Source: Ochromonadaceae sp. CCMP2298 (taxonomy: Eukaryota; Sar; Synurophyceae; Ochromonadales; Ochromonadaceae). Taken from it: a stretch of 13,363 bases of DNA. Location: assembly GCA_026770595.1 (NCBI GenBank), contig MU634312.1, forward strand, positions 1-13,363, in the 5' to 3' direction. The position numbers and the translations under genes are program-made. The notes under the pieces were generated by a model that ran no database searches, had not been told where the DNA came from, and saw only the letters and a program-made list of their open reading frames with translations. Below, piece by piece: positions 1-7,830 of this stretch (its first letter is position 1; every line of letters starts with the position of its first letter).

Positions 1-339
1 CTCCACAGAATTTATCGCCATGGCTCTCTCGATGGTACGGCGGCCCAGACCAGTTTTTGCTGACGCTTTTCCGATCGTTGGATATCCGTCGGTGAAGAGC
101 GACAAGCAAGTTTCCCTGAGCAAATTCTGCCAGTCAACCATCTCAGCCACTTCCACCCGCACACGCTCGGCCTCTGCAGCCTGCTGCTCCTCCAATAATC
201 TGCGCGCCTCCGGTGGCAGGTCGGCCACGGCGACCATTTCCGTCCCGCTGTCGCTCAAGCTGCTCCTCGAGCTCGAGCCCGATTTTTTGCCCGAGCTCCC
301 GGAGCTCAGAGAGTCCCTCACCACGACTGCATGCGACAT
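1..339 (-). CDS. Partial protein with possible helix-turn-helix (N-terminal 113 residues)
   Basis: I do not recognise this gene. A minus-strand frame opens at an ATG (bases 339-337) and stays open to the left edge, so the C-terminus is outside the window. Residues 1-33 are Ser/Gly-rich and probably disordered. Residues 41-78 form a charged, helix-prone stretch that starts at LPPEARRLLEEQQ. Residues 85-108, containing GYPTIGKAS and GLGRRTIERAM, have the spacing and character of a helix-turn-helix: small residues at the turn, then a recognition helix with an Arg pair and TIER. Similar helices occur in transposase and Psq-like DNA-binding domains, so a transcription factor or a transposon-derived protein are both possible. 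A second minus-strand frame (367-143) and an antisense plus-strand frame (20-670) cover the same DNA. I prefer this one because its composition looks like a real protein and it alone gives a coherent domain. It is divergent from the WKF gene, with 375 bp between the start codons. Confidence 0.55.
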   Translation of the reverse strand, partial: MSHAVVVRDSLSSGSSGKKSGSSSRSSLSDSGTEMVAVADLPPEARRLLEEQQAAEAERVRVEVAEMVDWQNLLRETCLSLFTDGYPTIGKASAKTGLGRRTIERAMAINSVE

Positions 340-714
340 TTGCGAGGTGGTGGGGGAGGTAAAGCATTCAGGAATGGATTCAGTGCAGATTGCTCTAAAT
401 TGTGATCCACATTTTCGAAATCCACAAAAAAAAGTGACGCCTTTTTCCCTTGTGACGCCTTTTTCCGCTCACTGGAGTGCAGACGTTTCGCGGGGTGAGT
501 CGGTGTGCAGAGGATGTTGTGAGGAAACGAAATCCATGATATTTACCTTGTATCGTCCAAACTGGCATTTTTATCAACAAGGGAATACTTACTACGGCGC
601 CTATAATAGTGGGATAAGTTCACTCCATTCACGGCCAGTCGTCTCATTAGGGGGGTTCCAGGACTTGTGACGCGAGCGTGGATCTGTGATGCAACGTTTC
701 CTTATTTCACTGTG
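340..714. promoter_or_regulatory. Divergent intergenic region between HTH-like gene and WKF gene
   Basis: These 375 bp separate two start codons that point away from each other, so they must hold both promoters and both 5' UTRs. The stretch is more AT-rich than the flanking coding DNA. It contains a duplicated 15-mer (434-466) and a TATAAT-like stretch near 602-607, about 110 bp before the WKF start codon. The plus frame 20-670 runs through it, but I see no protein signal there. I could not locate a transcription start. Confidence 0.5.
434..466. repeat. Two direct copies of a 15-mer, period 18
   Basis: GTGACGCCTTTTTCC occurs exactly at 434-448 and again at 452-466, separated by CTT. Both copies lie in the divergent promoter region. 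TGACGC resembles the TGACG core bound by CREB/bZIP-type factors, so a tandem binding site is possible. A simple replication-slippage duplication is the alternative. Confidence 0.75.
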
Positions 715-1296
715 ATGAGTAGCGCGACGGAAAGCTCGAAGAGGAAAGCCACGGTTATACCGATGGAGGACAGCCCACGGAAGAAGCAGAGGCCAGCGCA
801 GTCTGCTAGTGGTGAGGAGCAGGGATCCAGTGGCGCGTTGAAGACAAAGAAACGGCTCCCGAAGAACAAACGAAAGCAGCAGGCAGTGAAGGCTGCAGTA
901 GCCGTGAAGAGGAAGAAGAATAGAGACTTTTCGGCAGATTTGGAGGAGTACTTGGAGCTGTGGGAGCGGCGTGAGGAGGACGGTAGCGAGTGGAAGTTCA
1001 ACAAGGTACTCCAGGCTTGGGCGTTAGACAACTGTTTCAGAAAGAAGAAGATGGAGGCGACACTGTTCAAATCGCTGATTCCTTACTTACTGACTGTGCA
1101 AGGGGGGGCGGCGGATCGGCTCACGACACGAGCAGCGAGCATACTCAGCACGGACAAGGAGGACGTCATTAACGACGATGGGGATGACGAGGTCGAGCCC
1201 GAGGAGGACGCACCAGAGGACGAGGAGACTTCGGATGTGGTGACCAAGTCCATGATGAAGCGAGCGAAACGGGTGCAGAAGGCTTTGAATGTGTAA
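715..1296 (+). CDS. WKF-domain protein (C7orf50 family, formerly DUF2373)
   Basis: This encodes 193 residues with no introns, ending in TAA. The N-terminal 70 residues are strongly basic, with clusters PRKKQR, KTKKRLPKNKRK and VKRKKNR that look like nuclear or nucleolar localisation signals. Residues 74-144 match the WKF domain: a leading helix (YLELWERR), the diagnostic WKF triplet at 93-95, then KVLQAWALDNCF and a second helical half ending near ASIL. An acidic stretch (about 149-172) follows. The C-terminal KRAKRVQKAL also resembles the conserved tail of the human protein. Family members are small nuclear or nucleolar proteins of unknown biochemical function, so a ribosome-biogenesis role is only an inference from composition. 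I start at the ATG at 715. The frame extends upstream to a GTG at 667, but GTG is not a usual eukaryotic start. The gene converges on the three-exon gene, with 268 bp between stop codons. Confidence 0.9.
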   Translation: MSSATESSKRKATVIPMEDSPRKKQRPAQSASGEEQGSSGALKTKKRLPKNKRKQQAVKAAVAVKRKKNRDFSADLEEYLELWERREEDGSEWKFNKVLQAWALDNCFRKKKMEATLFKSLIPYLLTVQGGAADRLTTRAASILSTDKEDVINDDGDDEVEPEEDAPEDEETSDVVTKSMMKRAKRVQKALNV

Positions 1297-1564
1297 CGGC
1301 GGTATTGTAGCATAAATAGATGAAATTTGACACACCCAGTTGGTTTCGGTTTGACATGGATCAGAGAGTGAACTTTAAGTCAGTGCTTATTTACAGAGGC
1401 ATTGTGAGAATTATATACACGGTACCTACTTTTTACTCTAATTTCACCAGAACAGCAGAACAGCTGCGCCACCCCATGCCAAGTGAACACCCCTGAAAAT
1501 CTCACCTCAACTCCCCCGCCCTTCTCCCTTCCTCCTGAGATCTATAAATCGTTCCCCAGAGGCA

Positions 1565-2424
1565 CTACAAGTCGATCTTCTTCCGCTGATTTGTCCAACC
1601 CTTGAAGGTGAGTCCCCTGAGCTCCTCCCCGATAGCGTGGCGCAGGTCGTCATCCGGTGGCTTGTAAGTCGGCACACCGTTATGTCTGTAGAAGAGCGAG
1701 GGGTCGTCAGAGTACCGCCACGTGCGCTGCACGAAACTGTTGTACTGTGGGTCGTCCGAGAGCATCAGCCGCTCGCCCAGCAGGCCGGACGTGCTCACAC
1801 CCTGCTCCAACCGCACACCCGAGCGGCCGACTGCAACGGGCGCGTTGGGCAGCGTCAGCAGACAAGAGGTGGTCTTTTGCAACTTCAACGTTGAAGAGGA
1901 AGTCTTCCCACACTGTGGGAGAGAGCGGTAGCGAGATATAGTGGTGATGGTAGGGGGGTAGAGGGTTTGTGATGAGTAGCGAACCATGAGCAAAGATCAA
2001 CGCGTCCTACGGCAAGTTGAAGAGTAGGGGGTCGTCAACTAACCAGTGTGCTGCTATTATCAAAGGAAGTGGTTTCCTCTACCACGTCCGCTGGTTTGCT
2101 CTTCTGGCTCTTCTGCGAATCCATGATCGCAGAGCCGCTGTGCTTCATCGTCCTCTGCAAGAGTGGGAGTCGGGGGCAGGTAGCAGTAGCAGTAGCGGCA
2201 TGGGGTTAGTTAGCGCAGCGACAGAAGAGCATGGAAAGGGGACGAGGTTTGGAACTTACAAACTTGACGAAGCGGTTCGCGCTCTCAGCCTTCTCTTTGG
2301 AGAATTTTTGGGCGTCGTAGCTGTCGGTGAAGGTTGTCGTGTAATTCAGATTCACGGGCTTGGCAGAGCGCTTCTCCGCGCCCCACGTCCCCGCGAGGGA
2401 GTCCGACGGGGTGCTCGTGAACAT
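1565..2424 (-). CDS. Three-exon gene, 207-residue protein, possible axonemal-type small protein
   Basis: I rebuilt this gene from splice signals. Exon 1 is 2424-2260 (55 codons, ATG at 2424), exon 2 is 2154-2044 (37 codons) and exon 3 is 1912-1565 (115 codons plus TAG). All junctions are in phase 0. Exon 1 has the run NYTTTFTDSYDA. Exon 2 is polar and Ser/Lys-rich (SQKSQKSK). Exon 3 ends with an aromatic, polar segment (PQYNSFVQRTWRYSDDPSLF, then GVPTYKPPDDDL) and a basic tail. There is no signal peptide or membrane helix. I cannot name the family. Small proteins dominated by T/Y/W/P motifs such as TTTxTDSY are typical of microtubule inner proteins of cilia, so an axonemal role is a weak suggestion. 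The first 27 codons of exon 3 are the least certain: a +1 frame there (WEDFLFNVEVAKD) also reads like protein, so an alternative acceptor or junction is possible. The gene is divergent from the giant gene. Confidence 0.7.
1913..2043 (-). other. Intron 2 of the three-exon gene (131 nt)
   Basis: The donor GTTAGT starts at 2043. Reading through it meets an in-frame TGA two codons later, so splicing is needed to join exon 2 to exon 3. The acceptor CTCTCTCCCACAG ends at 1913 and has a good pyrimidine tract. The donor is weaker than that of intron 1. Confidence 0.65.
2155..2259 (-). other. Intron 1 of the three-exon gene (105 nt)
   Basis: The donor is a perfect GTAAGT (2259-2254) and the acceptor is TTGCAG ending at 2155, after a C/T-rich run. 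CTAACTAAC at 2213-2205 gives two matches to the CTRAY branch-point consensus, about 50-60 nt from the acceptor. Exon 1 read through the donor would run on with an unrelated sequence, which supports splicing. Confidence 0.75.
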
Positions 2425-2750
2425 CACTTCCCGCCGCAGCTATCTGTGTGTGAAGTGGCAATCAAGCTGCCGAGAGTCAGCAGGGCCGCGCCGATATCTC
2501 TGAGGCCTCAGTCTCTGTGGAACACTGGCTGGACTGCAAGTCATCTCGTTCATCAGCTTGACAGCAGGCGAAACCGTTTCTCGCACGCAAATCCCAACAT
2601 AATAAGGTCCCGTGTTCCCTGACAAATATAACCGCCACAACGGCTCTCTCTCTCAATCGAATCGTAGAGTCAGCAGGGAGACAGACAGCAGGGAGACAGC
2701 GCAAGGTTATAGCTTGAGGCTTCCTTGAAAGGGTCCCCAGTTGTTGCACC
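2425..2750. promoter_or_regulatory. Divergent intergenic region between three-exon gene and giant gene
   Basis: These 326 bp separate the start codons of the three-exon gene (2424) and the giant gene (2751), so both 5' UTRs and promoters lie here. Visible elements are an AATATAA stretch near 2625-2631, about 120 bp before the giant start codon; two copies of AGAGTCAGCAGGG (2473-2485 and 2666-2678); and a 15-nt tandem duplication (2671-2699). The context at the giant start, GCACCATGGCG, is a strong Kozak-like match. I found no clear RFX X-box. Confidence 0.5.
2671..2699. repeat. Tandem 14-mer in the 5' region of the giant gene, period 15
   Basis: CAGCAGGGAGACAG occurs at 2671-2684 and 2686-2699. 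Its first copy overlaps the longer motif AGAGTCAGCAGGG, which also occurs at 2473-2485. It lies 50-80 bp upstream of the giant start codon, probably in the 5' UTR. Confidence 0.75.
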
Positions 2751-5700
2751 ATGGCGCGGCAAGTGACCATCCGGGTTGAGAAGCTGGTCGACCTCGACAG
2801 TTTCTCCTCAGAGCCTCCTGTGGTACGGCTAACCAGCTCGGGAGAGTCCCAGACGACCAGCCAGAGCAGGGCGCTCAAGCAGACGCCCGGCTTTGTCTTC
2901 AGTGAGGACGATGCGGCGAACGATTTGACGTTCACTCTGAGCGAGGCACAGGATGTGGTGAAGTTCGCAGTTGCGGTTCTGGCCGAGGACAGGGAATCAG
3001 GACAGCTGATAACGTACCACGGCGTTGGCACCATCAGCACAGTATTTGGCACAGATGGAGGTGGATCTTGCCCGCTGTACGAGGACGGAGATGATATGCT
3101 GGAGTGCGGAGTGCTGCTGTACACAGCACTCTGCGCGGGTGGCGCGGTTGAGACGCAGCTGGGCGCAGAGGAGGAGGCAGATATACCACTACTGGAACGT
3201 GCGAAAACAGAAAACCTGGATGAGTACTTGCTGGATAAGGAGGGGGACGATGAGTTGTTCTCGCTGGATGGGGAAAGTGTGATGATGGGTGGGCCTGCCT
3301 CCGCCTCTGCCGCTGCCTCTGTCGCTCCCAGCCCCAAGCCCGCACACGGCCCTGCAACTGAGGCTGACTATCCTGACGATATGTTCGACGAGGGCGGGCT
3401 GGACGAGCTGGTGGTGGTGATGCAGACGCAGACGACGCCTGCATGGTCCCAGGTTCAAGAGGCAACCTTCGTTACCGACTGCATCCGCCAAGACATCGGG
3501 AAGATGGGAACGCGCGGGGGGAAGATTACCGTCCGCCTGCACTCGCTGGTCTGCTCCTCCAGCCGTAAACTGAACCCCTCAGCGGCATCAGCACGCCTGG
3601 CGCTGCTGCCGCTACCCGGTAAGGTAACCACTCTGCGCTCTGCCCCCCCAATCGAGGACGACGGCTCCGGTGCTGCTGGGTCTAGCGCTGGCTCAAGCTC
3701 TGGCGCTACGACTTTTTCTTTTGGCCTGAAGGCTGCGCTACTCTCTCTGGGTGCGGGAGACCTGCGCAGCAAAACATTTCGTGAGGGAGCCTGTCCGCGC
3801 CTGAGTGTCGAGGTGGCCCTGGGTGTGGGGGGGGAGACTGTACAGTGTCTGGGGGAGATGTACTTACCTAACCTGCTGCACTACTCCGGACAGCTTATAT
3901 CTCTGCCCCTCTCTGTGGTGCAGACCCCCTCGTCAAGTATATTCGCAACCGCCGCAGCCACAGCCACGAGTGTGGGCATGGGCGCAGGCACGGGGACGGG
4001 CACGGATCTTAGCGCCACACTTATATTCGAGCTTAACCCTGACACTGAGGGAGAGACAGTGCCCGGAGCAGGCACGGGGAGAAGTCTTGCGCAGATAGGG
4101 AAGCTCAGCAGCCAGCTGAAGCTCGACTCGGATATGGGTATAGGCGTGGGGGGCGCGGGTATGGGTGCGGGGGTTGGTGACAGGGGCAGTATGGATGTCA
4201 CTCTGGATCTAAGTGGGTTCGCAGGCAAGGGGCTGGAGGAATACAAAGACCTGGGGGGAACTGCCACCCTGGAGGCCTACCTCACCTCCTCAGGGGTGAT
4301 GCAAAGCACCCCCCTGTCCCAGCTGGGCACCAAGCAGGGCCCCTCTACTCTCGCCCTGCTGCAGACATTGACCCTCCACTCCACCTGGCCTGCAGCAGAC
4401 ATTCTCCAATTACGCCTGCGCAACGGCCCCTACCCCGAGGACGAGGTGGGACGAGTGTGCCTGCCCCTGCGCGCACTGCTTCCCCAGTCCCCGTCCCAGC
4501 CGCACCCAGCCGGGGCACTAGGCTTCGGGGCGTGGAAGCTGAGCGTGGAGAAGGGCGGATTCGTACCTGGGAAGTGGAGATTTGTGGGGGCGCTGCGCAG
4601 CAGTGGGTACGAGGCACCGGCGGTCGGTAAACAGCATTTGGAGGGGGTGGGTGTGAGGGAGGTAGTAGAGGAAGTAGGAGAGACAGAGGGTGCTGGGGGC
4701 TGGACCGGCTCTAACAGAGGCAGATCTGACGTACCCTCTGCGCGCCCCTCTGCGGTCAAGTCCTGCGCAGGGCAGTTGCTGGGCTGTCTACAGGGATTCT
4801 TCTCCGTGCGCCCGAGAGACTCACACCAGAGGCTGGAGTTGTCCCAGGGGATGGGACAGGGGTCGGGCCTGGGGCCAGCGGGTGAGCAGAACTACTACAC
4901 AGCTAGGGGGTACAGCCTCTCTGCCGAGGTGGTGCTGATGCCTGAGGGCCTGCGCAAGAGCACAACTGCCCTGCCCGCTATGCCTCTGTCAGGAGACCTT
5001 GATGGGACGGTGCAGTGGGGCAAGAGCTTTTACATGTTCTTTGCGTGGGCGCTGCAGCAGCGTGCTGTGCCCTATCTGCATATTAACGTGTTTGCGGAGA
5101 AAACCAGCAGCGGAGTCGGTGGTGGCGGGGGCGCGAGCAAGAGGGTAATGATTGGCTCCCGTCTGGTGGACGTGTCTACCCTGGTATCCTATTCGCATGC
5201 ACCGGTGGTGAAGGTGCTGGTGCCTGTTTCCCGCAGCGTGTTCAAGAACAGCATCAGGCAGGTGCAGGCGAGCGACCTGATGGGGTATTTGCTCGTAGGG
5301 CTGCAGTTTAAGAACGCACAGGGACAAGGGGGGCAGGGTGGGGGTGATGTGTCAGCCGACCTAGCCTCACTGGAGCGCTCACTGCTCTCCAGCTGGCTGC
5401 ACCTCACCCACCACCCCAATCTCTTCTGCCTAGGCCTGTCTACTACCCCCACTGGTATGGTGACACAGGATTCGCCCGCTGCGTGCAGTATGCACGTGGC
5501 TGTGTCGACGCTCGAATTGGCGCCCACAGTGGCTTTGGAGTTCCTCACTGGCCACAGCCCCAGCCACAACAACCAAAGCAACAACCACACTAATCACAGC
5601 GACTACACCAGTGGGCATGCAGACGAGGCAGTGCTCAGCTGCGTTCTGCGCATCGGCAATGAGGCAGACTCAAGCACCTCGCTCACCGGATCCCTCCGCG

Positions 5701-7830
5701 GCAACCACGTCACCTGGCAGTGCGCCGATGCGGTGCTGCATTTTACCCGTGAAAGCTCCCTCTCCCAAGTAGTTTTCCTGTACCTGGTACGCGGCTCAAG
5801 CGAGGCTGATCTATTAGACCCATCCGGCGTAGTGGCCGAGGCCAATTTAACCCTCTCGAACGACCAGCTGCAGATGGGTCTGCCGCTGAACTTCACTGTG
5901 CCCTTCCGAGACACGAAGGGGTTCCGCTGCGCGACGCTGACCGCCACCCTGCAGCTGACATCGCTTGGTGAGGACGTTCACACAGACATGGGCGCAGGGG
6001 TAGGCGCAAGTGCCGCGTCCCCACTTCCCCTAAAGGTAGAGTTCTTGGAGGGAAACATCGCAGAAGGCGACGTGCACCCGGAACTCGAGCCATTCTTTGA
6101 GTGCTCGCTGCTGCTGCCCCAGGACGAGGCTCACAACAAGCACCTAAAAACTCAAGGCCGCACAGGGTTTTTGCGCATTACGGAGGCTCTGGAGGCGTGG
6201 GATTTGGACTGTATCCTGGACGTGCCGCCTACCGCCCTCGCCGCACTCAGGGATGCCTCCACCAATGCGAGGGGCTCGTCTGTCTCCGCGGGACAGTGTA
6301 TGCTGGCTATCGTGTGCAGGGACGCGTCGAGACAGGGGTGTCCCGAGTTGGGCTGGGCCAAATTGTCCCTTCCCAAGCAGCTGCTGCAGCAGGGCAGGGC
6401 GGTGGAGCAGTGGGTCACCCTGAGCCCCCCGCACACGATGGGTGGAGGTGGTGATGGAGGTGGTGGAGGTGCGGGTGGCGCAGGCAAGTACTCTCGCATC
6501 AAAGTGCGTATTTCCGTAGAGCACTCAGACTTCGACGCCGCCTGTCCTTATGGCATAGGCGCAGTGCTTGTGCGCATGCTTGGCGTCAACGACCCCCGCA
6601 CAGGCTCAGCCGACGACATCACCTCTGCTACAGTGTCCTCCTACGCCTGGGCAGAGGGTGACTCCACCTCTGGCACCTCCGACGACATGCTCTTCAGCCA
6701 TATCACTGCCCACCCCTCCTCCTACATCAACGAGATGGGGCTGTTCAACGATGACACACTGGTAGCAAGCCTACCCGTCTCAGGAGGCTTCGGAGATATC
6801 AAGCTGAAATTGCGGACGTTTGCGTCTGGAGCCAACTACGCCGCCACCCTCCCGGTGATGGCCGCAACTGTGCGGGTGGAGGGCGCAGAAATACCCCCCA
6901 TACCTGCCCTAACACTCTCCCTCACGAGGGAGAAAGCCCGTGGGCGTGGGCGTGCCAGTGCGGGTGGTATAGGGGCTGCGGGCGCGGATGGTGGTGAGGG
7001 CTCTCCCTCTAGGCAGCAGCGCTCTGAGCCGCAGTTGCAGCTGAACGCTGCCTACGTACCCTACGTAGTGGGGAAGCTGGTGCTGCACTGCGCTGATGTG
7101 CAGATACTGCCTGGTGCGGGTGTAGGGGCGGATATGGGCATGGGTGCTACTGGGGCTACTGGGGCTACTGGGGCTATGGGCTTTACTGGGGCCACAGGGG
7201 CTACAGGGTACAGTTCCAGTGCGCGCCCCTCCACTCGCCTGGGCTCCTCCCCCCTTGCACTGCGCTATCTGCTGGGAAACAACTCCGCGCGCTTCGTGTA
7301 CTCGCCTAGCTTCGAGGTGGGTAGTGGGGGTGGGGAGTCAGGTATACGGACCGCCAGTGGTCCTGGACAGGGGCATGGACAGGGGGCACTTGCGGCAGAG
7401 CACGGTCCGAACGTGACTCTCATGGACGTATCTACCTTCGACGTCATCAGCCACTCCATCCGCCGAAACGAGTCTCACTCCCTACTTCCCCTGTTCGTGT
7501 CTCTCCTTCAACTGACAGAAGACCCCACAGATCCCCACGCATCGCAGTCTAGCGCAGGCGTTGGCATCCTCCCTACTGCGGCGCTGTACTACCAGGCCCT
7601 GCGTGCAGCCGCATCCGCACCTATGCAGGGGGCCGGTGGGGTCGATTTTGACCCCCTGATGCTTGCGGGCGACGCTGCTACAGTAGGCGGCGCGCGTGGG
7701 GGTGGGGGTGTGGGGCTGGGGGCCTCTCCCTGGCAGCGCGCCGCTGTGGATATATATGATCCGCGGAGTCGCCGTAGGGTGGCGGTGATGCAGCTGAACG
7801 TGCAGTTCGTTATGACCTCAGTGCCCGAGC
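2751..7830 (+). other. Chain of about seven or eight divergent C2-like beta domains in the giant protein
   Basis: Approximate units by residue are 1-130, 257-432, 503-620, 719-856, 912-1072, 1094-1260, 1270-1391 (weakest) and 1441-1690 (with a long insert). The recurring signal is alternating beta-strand residues (VTIRVEKL, KITVRLHSL, LPLKVEFLEG, GKLVLHCADV). Many units have a later motif of the form hydrophobic-G-x-x-x-L-x-L-x-x-L, as in LGEMYLPNLL, VGRVCLPLRALL, IGSRLVDVSTLV and LGWAKLSLPKQLL. These are followed by a final strand such as SRIKVRISVEH or AVMQLNVQFVM. This is the pattern of strands 6-8 in C2 domains. I do not see the full set of calcium-binding aspartates, so lipid- or protein-binding without calcium is more likely. 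The unit count and borders are approximate. Confidence 0.5.

Noticed and set aside
143-367. 74-residue minus-strand frame overlapping the HTH-like exon
   Set aside because: It is a shifted frame of the same DNA, ending in low-complexity Gly/Arg sequence, with no recognisable domain.
20-670. 216-residue plus-strand frame
   Set aside because: It is antisense to a more convincing minus-strand exon, shows no domain, and its second half crosses AT-rich promoter DNA.
667-714. Upstream extension of the WKF gene to a GTG
   Set aside because: GTG is not a usual start in eukaryotes, and the 16 extra residues show no likeness to the family. The ATG at 715 is the first in frame.
2017-2622. 201-residue plus-strand frame
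   Set aside because: It lies antisense to exons 1 and 2 and intron 1 of the three-exon gene, and has no coherent domain.
2735-2770. RFX X-box at the giant start codon
   Set aside because: Only a GTTGC half-site is seen, with no properly spaced second half.
2477-3337. 286-residue minus-strand frame, Ser-rich
   Set aside because: It is mostly antisense to the well-supported giant gene and is Ser-rich only because the sense strand is GC-rich and acidic.
7143-7205. True collagen domain
   Set aside because: Seven triplets with no proline at X or Y are too few for a stable triple helix, and there is no signal peptide.
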